From positions 119,621-183,620 of the forward strand of contig JAFIGU010000040.1 of assembly GCA_017849555.1 (NCBI GenBank): a DNA stretch of 64,000 nucleotides, in the 5' to 3' direction. Shown one piece after another: positions 44,893-52,869 of this stretch (positions are counted from its first letter, which is position 1; each line of letters begins with the position of its first letter). Below the pieces are notes generated by a model that saw only the letters and a list, made by a program, of their open reading frames with translations, was not told the origin of the DNA and ran no database searches. Both the position numbers and the translations under genes were made by a program. This DNA comes from Sphingomonas sp. (GTDB lineage: Bacteria; Pseudomonadota; Alphaproteobacteria; Sphingomonadales; Sphingomonadaceae).

Positions 44893-45906
44893 CTAACGCG
44901 CCAACGTCTGCCCGGTCTCGCCATTCTTATCGAGCAGCCCGGTCAGCCGGACCAGCGCATAATGCGGCCCGGCCTTGTCGACCGTCACCCAGGCGAGATG
45001 ATCCATCTTGCCCGGCCCTTCCTGATGCGAGATCGCGCCGACCGTCCCCATCTGGAAATAGTCGCGGCCGTTGCGCAGCTCATGGCTGTAATAATGATTG
45101 TGCCCCGCGATCACGGTATATTTCCGGTTCGCCAGCATCGCCTCGATCTTGTCGAACGCGGCGGACTTGAGCGTCCACGCCGGCTTGTGCATCAGCACGA
45201 AGGTCCAGCGCACGTTGCGATGCGCGGCGAGCGTGCGACGCACGAAATCGACCTGCGCGTCGCTGAACCGCGCGCCATTGACCCCGGCGGTTTCCAGCGC
45301 GCGCGATTTGTTGACCTGCGCGAGCTGCGCATTGATCGCCTTTTCCGTCCCGACCGGATCGGCGGCGAGCGCCTTGAGCACCCCGCGGAACTGCTTCGAC
45401 ATTTCCGGCGACATCGGCATCGGCGGGTCTTCGGTGTCGAGGCACAGGAACAGCACGTTCTTGTATTCGAACGCATAATAAGGGCTGCCGTGCCGCTCGC
45501 GCCACACCTGCAACTCGGCATCGGTGCCCAGATCGTGATTGCCGGGGACGTAGAAGAACGGCACGCCCAATTTGGCGACCGCCCCTTTGATATGATCCCA
45601 TTCGGCGCCGATCTCTCCCTTGTCGTCGGTATAGCCTTCGATCAGATCGCCCGCGTTGATGACGAATTCGGGGCGCATCCAGCCGATCTGGTTCATCGCC
45701 TGCTCGAACACCCCGGGCCGCGCGAGCCCGGTTCGGTCGCCGATCACCGCGAAACGCAACGTCTCGGGCTCAGCGACCGGCGCGGCGGTCCACGGGGTCG
45801 CCTTGCCGATCGCCGCGCCCGGCACCGGGCGGAAGGTGTCGCCCGGCAGAGCGGCGCCGACCAGCGCGGTGCAACACAAAAGACCGAAAGCAAACACGCG
45901 TTTCAT
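44893..45906 (-). CDS. Secreted metallophosphoesterase
   Basis: Calcineurin-like phosphoesterase of 337 residues with a signal peptide (RVFAFGLLCCTALVGAALPG). Metal motifs in order: FAVIGDRTG (here D-R in place of the usual D-x-H), VINAGDLIEGY, VPGNHDLG, VLMHKPAW and VIAGHNHYYSHE. The first motif lacks the typical histidine, so one metal site may differ. Secreted members clean up phosphate esters. It lies downstream of the receptor gene at 48311 on the same strand, five bases apart, and so is probably co-transcribed with it. Confidence 0.85.
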   Translation of the reverse strand: MKRVFAFGLLCCTALVGAALPGDTFRPVPGAAIGKATPWTAAPVAEPETLRFAVIGDRTGLARPGVFEQAMNQIGWMRPEFVINAGDLIEGYTDDKGEIGAEWDHIKGAVAKLGVPFFYVPGNHDLGTDAELQVWRERHGSPYYAFEYKNVLFLCLDTEDPPMPMSPEMSKQFRGVLKALAADPVGTEKAINAQLAQVNKSRALETAGVNGARFSDAQVDFVRRTLAAHRNVRWTFVLMHKPAWTLKSAAFDKIEAMLANRKYTVIAGHNHYYSHELRNGRDYFQMGTVGAISHQEGPGKMDHLAWVTVDKAGPHYALVRLTGLLDKNGETGQTLAR

Positions 45907-45911
45907 GACGA

Positions 45912-48311
45912 TCAGAACTTCACGGTCACGTCGGCGCCGAAGGTGCGGCCGACGAGGAATTCGGCGGTCTGGTTGATCACCTGCGGGCCGAAGACGAATA
46001 CGTCATTCTTGTCGAGCAGGTTCTTGACCCACAAGGACGCGCCGAGCTTCACCCCGCCCATCGGCAGGTTGACGAGGCCGAAGCGCCCGTCGACGATCCA
46101 ATAAGGCCTGGTGACCGCGAGCGCGTCGAGCGCGGGCACCCCGGTCGGCAGCGCGCCGGGATAGGCCTTGGACTGCCAACGGCCGTCCATGCGGAAATAC
46201 ATATTCCCGCCGCCGCCGAATTCGGGGAAGTCATATTGTCCCGAGAGGCGCACGTTCCACTTGGGGATATAATTGGCGCGGACGATATCGGTGATGTCGC
46301 CGAGTTCGGACACATATTTCAGATATTTGAAGTCCGTATAGCCGGCGGTTCCGCTCAGCGTGAGCCGCTCGACCGGGATCGCATCGATTTCCGCCTCGAC
46401 GCCCCAGATGCGCGCCTTGCCGGCATTTTCGAACCGCTGGACGCCGTTCTGGAAGGTCTGGATCTGGAGATCCTTATAGTTGACGTAGAAACCGGCAAAG
46501 TTCGCGCGCAGCCGGCGATTGAACAATTCCGACTTCAGCCCGAGCTCGTAAGACGTCACGGTTTCGGGATTGTACGGAATCGCGCTCAGAATGCCGCCAG
46601 CGACATAGCCGGTCGCGATCTTGGCATAAGCCGTGATGTCACCGGTCGGCCGATAGGTCAGGATGCCGGTATAATTGAACTTCTCATAGCTCTTCTTATA
46701 AGTCCCCGGCGGCAGGATCCCGCCGCCACCCACGCCGGGGGACCCGGTGCGGATCAGGATCGTCTCGCGATTGTCCGCGGTGAAGCGGCCGCCGAGCGTG
46801 ATGTCGAGCTTGGGGGTCACATGATAGGTGCCCTGCGCATAAGCCGCCATCGAGCTGTTGACCGCGATCGATTCGGTCACGCCGCTGCCGAAGATCGAAT
46901 CGAACGGCGTGGGAATGACCACCCCATTGGCGACCGGCTGGAAGATGCCGAGAATATCGGTCGCCGGCGAGCGCTCGTGGAAGTAGAACAGGCCCGCGGT
47001 CAAGTCGATCGCCTTGGTGGTGACGACGAACTGCAGTTCCTCGCTGAACTGCTTCTGCCGCGTCTTGCGCGACGTCAGCAGCGAGAACATGCTGTCGTTC
47101 GGTCCGGGCGCGACCGCCGGGTTGAAGACGCCGGGGACATTGCCCTGGAGCAACGCCGCCAATTGCCCCGCGGTGAAGCGTATCCCGCCGGTGCCGGCGA
47201 GATCGAAGATATTCGGCTGCTGATCGAAGCTGCGGAAGCCGGTGATGCTCTTGACTTCGAGATTCTCGTTGGCGTGGAGCGTGACGGTGACGTTATGACC
47301 CTGCACGTTGAGATCTTCGGGGCTGGTGGCGTTGGCCACCGGATCGAGCCGCGTCGTGCTGAGGTTGGTGATGCCACCGAACAGCGGCTGGAACGCCAGG
47401 ATCCCCCCCGCCAGCGGCGCGGTCGGCCCCGCCGGCGTGCCGAGCAACTGCACCGCGCTGCCCATCGTCTTGCTCTGGGTATAGTCGAACTTGTAATCGA
47501 CGGTCAGGTTATCGGTCGCCTGCAGTCGCGCCGCGACCTGAAAGGCGTTGACGTTCTTCGCGCCGAAGCGATCACCATAAGTCAGCGTGCCGAAACTCGG
47601 GTCGCGCAGGCTGAGATTGATCGAACGCCCGCCGATCAGATTCTTCATATAGCCGTTATTCTGATCGTGAAGGTAGGTAACCTTGACGCTAAGCGGGCCA
47701 AGCGCGGGGAGATTGACTGTCACCCGCGTGCGGAAGGCGTCGTAATTGCCATAGGAGGCATAAGCATTGACGCCGAACTCGCCGGTCGGCGCCGCGGTGA
47801 CGAGGCTGATCGCGCCGCCCGTCGCATTGCGCCCGAACAGCGTGCCCTGCGGCCCGCGCAACACCTCGACCCGCTCGATATCGGCGAGATCGAAGATCGC
47901 GCCGACCGAGCGACCAATATAGACGCCGTCAAGATAGATACCAACCTTGGGGTCGACAGAGTTGTTGGATACACCCGAGCTGATGCCACGAATAGAGATG
48001 GTCGGAATCGACTGCAAACCCTGACTCAGGATCTGCAGGTTCGGCGCAAGTCCGGTCAGGTCCGATACGTCGGTGACGCGAAAATTGCCCAACGTATCCT
48101 GGTTGAGCGCGGTAACCGCGACCGGCACGTTCTGCAAATTCTCCGCGCGGCGCTGCGCGGTGACGACGATATCGCTCAGCCCGCCCCCCGCGCTCGCCGC
48201 CGCGGGCGCGGCCTGGGCGGCATCGGTGGCCTGTGCGAACGCTTGCGATGAACTCAGCGCGCCGACCGCCGTGAACGAAAACAGCGCGGTGCGAAGTGAC
48301 TTTTTCAGCAT
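45912..48311 (-). CDS. TonB-dependent receptor
   Basis: Outer-membrane transporter of about 799 residues. Signal peptide TALFSFTAVGALSSSQAFA, then DIVVTAQRRAENLQNVPVAVT, a plug with PTISIRGISSGVSNNSVDPKVGIYLDGVYIGR and VEVLRGPQGTLFGRNATGGAIS, and a barrel ending in LVGRTFGADVTVKF. There are two adjacent ATGs. The one at 48311 gives a four-base gap to GGAGG, the one at 48314 none, so I chose 48311. The upstream region shares a palindromic motif with the P450 promoter. The metallophosphoesterase gene follows at once. The ligand is unknown. Confidence 0.93.
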   Translation of the reverse strand: MLKKSLRTALFSFTAVGALSSSQAFAQATDAAQAAPAAASAGGGLSDIVVTAQRRAENLQNVPVAVTALNQDTLGNFRVTDVSDLTGLAPNLQILSQGLQSIPTISIRGISSGVSNNSVDPKVGIYLDGVYIGRSVGAIFDLADIERVEVLRGPQGTLFGRNATGGAISLVTAAPTGEFGVNAYASYGNYDAFRTRVTVNLPALGPLSVKVTYLHDQNNGYMKNLIGGRSINLSLRDPSFGTLTYGDRFGAKNVNAFQVAARLQATDNLTVDYKFDYTQSKTMGSAVQLLGTPAGPTAPLAGGILAFQPLFGGITNLSTTRLDPVANATSPEDLNVQGHNVTVTLHANENLEVKSITGFRSFDQQPNIFDLAGTGGIRFTAGQLAALLQGNVPGVFNPAVAPGPNDSMFSLLTSRKTRQKQFSEELQFVVTTKAIDLTAGLFYFHERSPATDILGIFQPVANGVVIPTPFDSIFGSGVTESIAVNSSMAAYAQGTYHVTPKLDITLGGRFTADNRETILIRTGSPGVGGGGILPPGTYKKSYEKFNYTGILTYRPTGDITAYAKIATGYVAGGILSAIPYNPETVTSYELGLKSELFNRRLRANFAGFYVNYKDLQIQTFQNGVQRFENAGKARIWGVEAEIDAIPVERLTLSGTAGYTDFKYLKYVSELGDITDIVRANYIPKWNVRLSGQYDFPEFGGGGNMYFRMDGRWQSKAYPGALPTGVPALDALAVTRPYWIVDGRFGLVNLPMGGVKLGASLWVKNLLDKNDVFVFGPQVINQTAEFLVGRTFGADVTVKF

Positions 48312-48441
48312 CATCCCTCCCCGAAACTGGTCGCGCCGATCCCCCGACAAAGCGTGGCCGACGTCGAATTACGCATGTGGAAAACCACGCCTCTTGATCG
48401 GGCGCTTGATTCTTTCGGATCGAATTCCCCGCGAGACTGCG

Positions 48442-48465
48442 TACTTCGTAACCGAAAATCAATAC
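48442..48465. promoter_or_regulatory. TACTTCGTAACC motif with nearby TCAATAC (receptor promoter)
   Basis: TACTTCGTAACC at 48442-48453 (TAC-TTC-GTA core) and TCAATAC at 48459-48465 lie about 130-155 bases upstream of the receptor start. The same two words, inverted core included, occur upstream of the P450 gene. Confidence 0.4.
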
Positions 48466-48505
48466 GCAAATTGAGGTTTGTTATGATATTTTGCGCGCAA
48501 ACGCG

Positions 48506-48841
48506 TTACACGCCGGGCTGATTGTCGGGCACATGCACGACAAGACCGTCGAGTTCTTCGGTAATATGGATCTGGCAACTTAGCCGGCTCGTCGGCCTGA
48601 CTTCGATCCTGTCGCCCAGCGCCTCGAGCATCGCCGCTTCGTCTTCGCCCGGCCCGCCGACCCGCGCCGCCCAGGCATCGTCGACATAGACGTGGCAGGT
48701 GCCGCACTGGCGCACGCCGCCGCACAAGGCGTCGATCCCGTCGACGAGATTGCCGACCGCGAGGTGCATCACCGCCATGCCCTCGAAATTGGTGCAGGTC
48801 CGCGCGCTGCCGTCGGGCTGGACGTAAGTGACCCGCGCCAT
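48506..48841 (-). CDS. 2Fe-2S ferredoxin, P450 electron donor
   Basis: A 111-residue adrenodoxin/putidaredoxin-type ferredoxin. The cluster ligands are in CGGVRQCGTC (C-x5-C-x2-C) and the fourth Cys in SRLSCQIHITEELDGLVVHVP. Such proteins hand electrons from a flavin reductase to P450s. It starts in an ATGA overlap with the end of the P450 gene, so the two should be made together. No dedicated reductase gene is in this window, so it must use one encoded elsewhere. The length is standard. Confidence 0.92.
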   Translation of the reverse strand: MARVTYVQPDGSARTCTNFEGMAVMHLAVGNLVDGIDALCGGVRQCGTCHVYVDDAWAARVGGPGEDEAAMLEALGDRIEVRPTSRLSCQIHITEELDGLVVHVPDNQPGV

Positions 48842-50271
48842 CAGGCACCACCCTTGGCATGTGCGGGGCAACCGGCCGCGGCGGCGAGCGCGGCGATATC
48901 GGCGGGCGCGGCCTCCTCCAGTTTGCGGCGGCGATAACGCACCCGACACGGCTGCGCCGGCCAATAGGTGCCTGCCCCCGCGATCGGCCGCGGCTCGTCG
49001 ATCAATTGCATATCGTAACGCTGGAGCAGCACCGCGAGCAGCACCTTCATCTCCATCCGCGCGAAATTGACCCCGGCGCAGCGGTGCATCCCGCCGCCGA
49101 AGCCGATCAGGCTGTTGCTCTCCACCTTCGCATCGGCGCGCTCGGTATCGAACCGCTCGGGGCGATACTCATCGGGGGCGGTGAACACCTCGCTCATCCG
49201 GTGGCTGACCGAGGGTGCGAGCAGCACCCAGTCGCCCTTATGCACTTGATAACCCTCGCGCTCGAAATCGGCAGCGGCCTTGCGGATCATCGTGAACGCG
49301 ACCGGGTGGAGCCGCTCGGTCTCGCGTAATGCGAGATCCATCTTCTGCATCGCGATCGCCTGATCCCAGCTCATATCCGCGCCGGAGGTCGAGCCGAGGA
49401 TCTGCTGCAATTCACCCTGGAGCGTCTCGCGATAACCCGGGTTCTGCAGGATATCGATCAGCGCCCAGCTCACCTGCCCGGTGGTCGTCTCATGCCCGGC
49501 CCAGACGAGCAGCAGGATCATATGGATGATCAACTCGTCGGCGATCGGGGTGCCGTCCGGATAGGTCGCCGCGACGATATCCTGGAAGAAATCGGCCGGC
49601 TCGACCGGGTTGCGGCGGCGCTCGGCGATCCAGTCGGTGAGGATGCGGTGGAGCTTGCGCTTCGCCGCCTGGCTCTTGCGCATCTTGCGCGTCGGCACCC
49701 ACAAGGGCAGCACGAATTCCATCCCGCCCGAAAAATCGCGGAACAGATCGAAGAATTCGTGGCCCAGCTTCTGCTTGAAATCGCGCCCCATGAAGCTGTG
49801 CGCGGCGATATCCATCACCACCGGCCCCAGCGTCTGCACCAGATCGAATTCGCCGCTGTCGCCGAGGCTATAGGCCAGCGCCATCGACTCCTCGGCCATC
49901 ACCGGCACATATTGCTTCATCGCCGACGCCTTGAAGCGCGGCATGATCACCGCGCGCTGACGGAGATATTCTTCCATCTCCGCGAAGGAGTAGAAGTTCG
50001 GCGAGAACATCTTGTGGAAGAACGGCATCGACTCGCGGATCGACAGAAGTTTGTCGGTTTCCTGGAAGACGAAGCGGTTATTGTCCGGCCCGAGCAGCAC
50101 GACCATCCGCCGCCCGCCCATGCGAAAGCTGAAGATCGGCCCGCGCTTGTTATAGCCATCGCGCAGCAACTTTACCGGGTCGCGGAAGAAATCCGTCAGA
50201 TGCCCCAACAGGGGTAAGCCACCGTCCAGCGTCGGTGGTTCAGCCGGTGCTTCAAGGGCGAGCGCCGCCAT
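48841..50271 (-). CDS. Cytochrome P450
   Basis: Haem monooxygenase of 476 residues. Signatures: I-helix AGHETTTGQ, ETERLHP (ExxR), DEYRPERFD and the haem loop FGGGMHRCAG with Cys398. The N-terminus (LPLLGHLTDFFRDPVKLLRDGYNKRGPIFSF) is proline-rich without a membrane anchor, so it is soluble. The overall pattern, including FAEMEEYLRQRAVIMPRF, reminds me of CYP51-like bacterial P450s, which act on sterols or triterpenoids, but I cannot place the subfamily. It is coupled to the ferredoxin gene. The C-terminus has an Ala-rich tail and CPAHAKGGA. Confidence 0.93.
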   Translation of the reverse strand: MAALALEAPAEPPTLDGGLPLLGHLTDFFRDPVKLLRDGYNKRGPIFSFRMGGRRMVVLLGPDNNRFVFQETDKLLSIRESMPFFHKMFSPNFYSFAEMEEYLRQRAVIMPRFKASAMKQYVPVMAEESMALAYSLGDSGEFDLVQTLGPVVMDIAAHSFMGRDFKQKLGHEFFDLFRDFSGGMEFVLPLWVPTRKMRKSQAAKRKLHRILTDWIAERRRNPVEPADFFQDIVAATYPDGTPIADELIIHMILLLVWAGHETTTGQVSWALIDILQNPGYRETLQGELQQILGSTSGADMSWDQAIAMQKMDLALRETERLHPVAFTMIRKAAADFEREGYQVHKGDWVLLAPSVSHRMSEVFTAPDEYRPERFDTERADAKVESNSLIGFGGGMHRCAGVNFARMEMKVLLAVLLQRYDMQLIDEPRPIAGAGTYWPAQPCRVRYRRRKLEEAAPADIAALAAAAGCPAHAKGGA

Positions 50272-50351
50272 CGCATCATCTCCTCTTGTCGCCGGTTCGT
50301 GCCGGCTTTGGACAAGAGTATCGTCAGACGCGCCCGATCAACGCGAGCGCG

Positions 50352-50377
50352 GGTTACGAAGTAGCGTATTTCAATAC
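50352..50377. promoter_or_regulatory. GGTTACGAAGTA motif with nearby TCAATAC (P450 promoter)
   Basis: The reverse complement reads TACTTCGTAACC, identical over 12 bases to the motif at 48442. TCAATAC follows at 50371, and its first three bases are the stop codon of the regulator gene. It lies about 80 bases upstream of the P450 start. Confidence 0.4.
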
Positions 50378-51153
50378 TCGGGAGCCTGACTTTCAAGACT
50401 ATCAGCGATATCGCGGGCAAGCAGTTCGAGCGGCACCGGGGTCGAGGCGATCAGCATCCCGACATTGGTCTTGAGCGCCGGGGGCAGCGCCGCATCCTGC
50501 GCGACGAGATCGCGCACCTCGCGGAAAAGATTGGCGATGCGCCGCGACAACAGGGCGCGCGACGCCTCGGAAAGCTCGCCGATCTCGAATTCCCATACCG
50601 AGCCGGGCGAGGAGAAATCGCGCGCGAGGAATTCCTCTTTCACGCGCTGGTCGAAGAAGCGGCGGATCGGGCCGCCGGGGCGCCATTTGATGTTGCGCGC
50701 GGTCATCAGCCGCACTGCATTGCCGGGGAGGAGCTGGATCAGCCCCATCCGTTCGAGCTTGACCAATGCGGGGATCAGCATCGCCTGCCCGACGCCATAA
50801 TGGTTCTCGATCCGCGCCACCGTCCAGCCGCCGAGCAGCAGGTGAAAACAGAACAGCAGCATCGGATCGTCGACCAATGCCTGTTCGAGCGCATCGTTGA
50901 GCGTGTCGCGCGCGGCAGGCCGCCCCTCCTCCGCCATCCGCGCGAGATCGAGGAAGCTGATCCCGATCAGCTCGCACAATTGCTCGACGCGATCGATCGT
51001 GAAGCTGCGTTGCGCGAAGATCCGCTTGGTGCTGGCGTGGCTCAGCCCGAGCGCGGCGGCGACATCGGCATAGGTCATGCCGCGATCCTTGAGCGCGCGT
51101 TTCACCGCCTCGACGAGATAGACCGACTGGCCGTGGAGCCGCTCCGTCTTCAC
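50371..51153 (-). CDS. Cro/XRE-type HTH regulator, similar in layout to the 44 kb regulator
   Basis: A 260-residue regulator. The helix-turn-helix is MTYADVAAALGLSHASTKRIFAQRSFTIDRVEQLCELIGISFLDLA. The rest is a helical domain (DALEQALVDDPMLLFCFHLLLGGWTVARIENHYGVGQAMLIPALVKLERMGLIQLLPG) with the same spacing as the protein at 44062. The start is a GTG at 51153 with GGGAGGGCAGGG upstream. It is directly upstream of the P450 gene on the same strand, and the shared motif near its stop may be its target. The ligand is unknown. Confidence 0.8.
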   Translation of the reverse strand: MKTERLHGQSVYLVEAVKRALKDRGMTYADVAAALGLSHASTKRIFAQRSFTIDRVEQLCELIGISFLDLARMAEEGRPAARDTLNDALEQALVDDPMLLFCFHLLLGGWTVARIENHYGVGQAMLIPALVKLERMGLIQLLPGNAVRLMTARNIKWRPGGPIRRFFDQRVKEEFLARDFSSPGSVWEFEIGELSEASRALLSRRIANLFREVRDLVAQDAALPPALKTNVGMLIASTPVPLELLARDIADSLESQAPEY

Positions 51154-51223
51154 TTGCCCTGCCCTCCCCCGGTCGACGCTCGTTGTGCGGACTCTTAGGC
51201 CGGATCGGCAGCGGGCGGAAACC

Positions 51224-51254
51224 CCTTGTGCTCCCGCAAAGGCGGGAGCCTAAG
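51224..51254. repeat. CTCCCGCAAAGGCGGGAG palindrome
   Basis: One unit of the CCCGCGAAGGCGGG family. Its right edge supplies the stop codon (TAG, 51250-51252) of the adjacent NTF2-like gene. Confidence 0.8.
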
Positions 51255-51771
51255 CCTGCAACATCGCGACCAGCCGCGCCTTCATCGGCTGCACCCAATC
51301 GCGCTTCAACGTCGCGCTGAGCAGTCCGGCTTCATCGAGCTCGTCGCACAGCCGCATCTGGTGCGCGATATCGAACAGATCCATTTGGTAGCTGAACTTG
51401 CCCTCGCCGCCGTAGGTGATCAGCGAAACCCCGTGGGTTTCGTAAAAACTCCCGTCGGCGCGGCGGCCGGGGCCGCGGTTGACCCAATGGCTGATGATCC
51501 GGTCGCCCTCGATCGCCCAGTCGAGGATCGGGAAGCTCCATCCCTCCCAGCCCGAGCCGACGTCCATATCGCGCCCGTAATGCGTGCGGCGGATTTCCTC
51601 GCGCCCGTTCGCCACCACCGGCATCGCGCCGCCATAGGGGCAAATGTAGACGCAATCCTCGTGGTAGAATTCGTCCGCCAGCCACGACCATTGATTGCGC
51701 CGTTCGGCCTCGATGAAGGCATCGCGCAGCCCGCTGATCGCCGCCGCCACTTCCTCGCGCGGATAGCTCAT
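51250..51771 (-). CDS. NTF2/SnoaL-like protein
   Basis: A 173-residue cone-fold protein, the family that includes ketosteroid isomerase, scytalone dehydratase and SnoaL cyclases. Segments: MSYPREEVAAAISGLRDAFIEAERRNQWSWLADEFYHEDCVY at the start, EGWSFPILDWAIEGDRIISHWVNRG in the middle. It lies two bases after the next NTF2-like gene, so the two may form a dimer or act in sequence. No catalytic residues can be assigned with confidence. The stop codon lies inside a repeat, so the last residues (MLQA) may have been altered by repeat insertion. Confidence 0.78.
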   Translation of the reverse strand: MSYPREEVAAAISGLRDAFIEAERRNQWSWLADEFYHEDCVYICPYGGAMPVVANGREEIRRTHYGRDMDVGSGWEGWSFPILDWAIEGDRIISHWVNRGPGRRADGSFYETHGVSLITYGGEGKFSYQMDLFDIAHQMRLCDELDEAGLLSATLKRDWVQPMKARLVAMLQA

Positions 51772-51773
51772 GC

Positions 51774-52262
51774 TCAAATCTCCGGCCGCTGGGCTTTTTC
51801 GGCGAGATAACGCGCCGGGAAATCGGGCAGCGGATCGAGTTTCGCCACCTTCTCGAACAGCCGGCGATAGGCCGACCGGCTGATCCGCCATTCGCCGTCG
51901 ATGCGCCGGTATTCGTCGCGATAGAGGCATGCCCCGCTGGTCTCGATCCCGGTGCGCAAATCGACCGCCCAGTCCGTCAGCGTCCAGCGCCCCTCGGCAC
52001 TCTCCCCGCTGTCGTGGACCGTGATTTCGGGCTGGTGGACGGTGTGCACGCCGACGAAATCCTCGTGGAACGCGGCGGTGAGCAGCGGCACGACCTCGGC
52101 GCTACCCTCGGCGTGGAAATGATAGGTCGCGCCGACATAATCGACCACCACTTCCGGCGCGAGCACGCTCGTCAGCCCCGCGGCATCCGCCGTATCGAGG
52201 AAGCGGCAGTAACGGTGTTTGAGCTGCTTGATCAGCTCGATATCTTCCAGCCTGAGCGCCAC
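51774..52262 (-). CDS. NTF2/SnoaL-like protein
   Basis: A 162-residue protein of the same fold. It begins IELIKQLKHRYCRFLDTADAAGLTSVLAPEVVVDYVG, followed by AFHEDFVGVHTVHQPEITVHD, then GRWTLTDWAVDLRTG and YRRIDGEWRISRSAYRRLFE, the pattern of SnoaL-4/limonene-epoxide-hydrolase-like proteins. His and Asp residues in the cavity segments (FHEDF, HTVHQ) are candidate catalytic residues, but this is by analogy only. It is divergent from a third family member 134 bases away and co-transcribed with the 51250 gene. Confidence 0.8.
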   Translation of the reverse strand: MALRLEDIELIKQLKHRYCRFLDTADAAGLTSVLAPEVVVDYVGATYHFHAEGSAEVVPLLTAAFHEDFVGVHTVHQPEITVHDSGESAEGRWTLTDWAVDLRTGIETSGACLYRDEYRRIDGEWRISRSAYRRLFEKVAKLDPLPDFPARYLAEKAQRPEI

Positions 52263-52324
52263 GGCGATCCTTCTCCCACTCGATTTCGGTCGAGCTTAAC
52301 CGCAGCGATGATCCGCGATCTCCT

Positions 52325-52339
52325 CAGAATTGACTAGGC
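52325..52339 (+). promoter_or_regulatory. CCAAATTGACTAGGG-like motif (variant 2)
   Basis: CAGAATTGACTAGGC: the 11-base core AATTGACTAGG is identical to the 60859 copy. It lies 57 bases upstream of the NTF2-like gene at 52397, in the divergent gap. Confidence 0.35.
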
Positions 52340-52396
52340 GCGCTTCTTCGCGCGGCAATAGCCTGAGCGCGAAAAACGATAATCGAGAGGCGAAGG

Positions 52397-52843
52397 ATGA
52401 CCGATCCGGCAAACGTCGCGCTGTTTGAGCGCATGCTGGTGGCGCTGGGCACCAAGGATTTCGACACATTCGAGGCGTGCCTCGCCGACGATATCCTGCG
52501 CGAATGGCCCTATCCGGTGATGGACGGTTTTCCGACCGAACAGCGCGGCGCGCGCTGGCTGCGCGATGCGCTGGAGGAGAGCCTGCGCGATTTCACCCCC
52601 TATGCCTATCGCATCGCGGCGATCCACGAGATGGCCGACCCCGGCAAATTGATCGCCGAATATAGCTCGCACAGCGAATATCTGCCGACCGGCGCGCCTT
52701 ATTCGAACAACTACATCAGCCTGTTCGAGTTCGCCGACGGGCGCATCACGCGCTGGCGCGAATATGTGAACCCGCAGGTCGTCGAGCGCGCGCTGGGCAC
52801 AAGCGCGACATGGCAGGCGGTTAAGGACGGCGCGATCGGCTGA
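52397..52843 (+). CDS. NTF2/SnoaL-like protein
   Basis: A 148-residue small protein with the fold's pattern: MTDPANVALFERMLVALGTKDFDTFEACLADDILREWPYP, then YAYRIAAIHEMADPGKLIAEYSSHSEY, and SNNYISLFEFADGRITRWREYVNPQVVERALG. This is the limonene-1,2-epoxide-hydrolase/SnoaL-2 type, and proteins like it often isomerise or hydrate ring compounds. It has GAGAGGCGAAGG before the ATG and is followed 26 bases later by the old-yellow-enzyme gene, likely one operon. Confidence 0.82.
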   Translation: MTDPANVALFERMLVALGTKDFDTFEACLADDILREWPYPVMDGFPTEQRGARWLRDALEESLRDFTPYAYRIAAIHEMADPGKLIAEYSSHSEYLPTGAPYSNNYISLFEFADGRITRWREYVNPQVVERALGTSATWQAVKDGAIG

Positions 52844-52869
52844 CCGACGCGCAACGGAGAGGAGCAAGA

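Noticed and set aside
46236-48251. A 671-residue frame antisense to the receptor at 48 kb
   Set aside because: Shadow frame with no family pattern.
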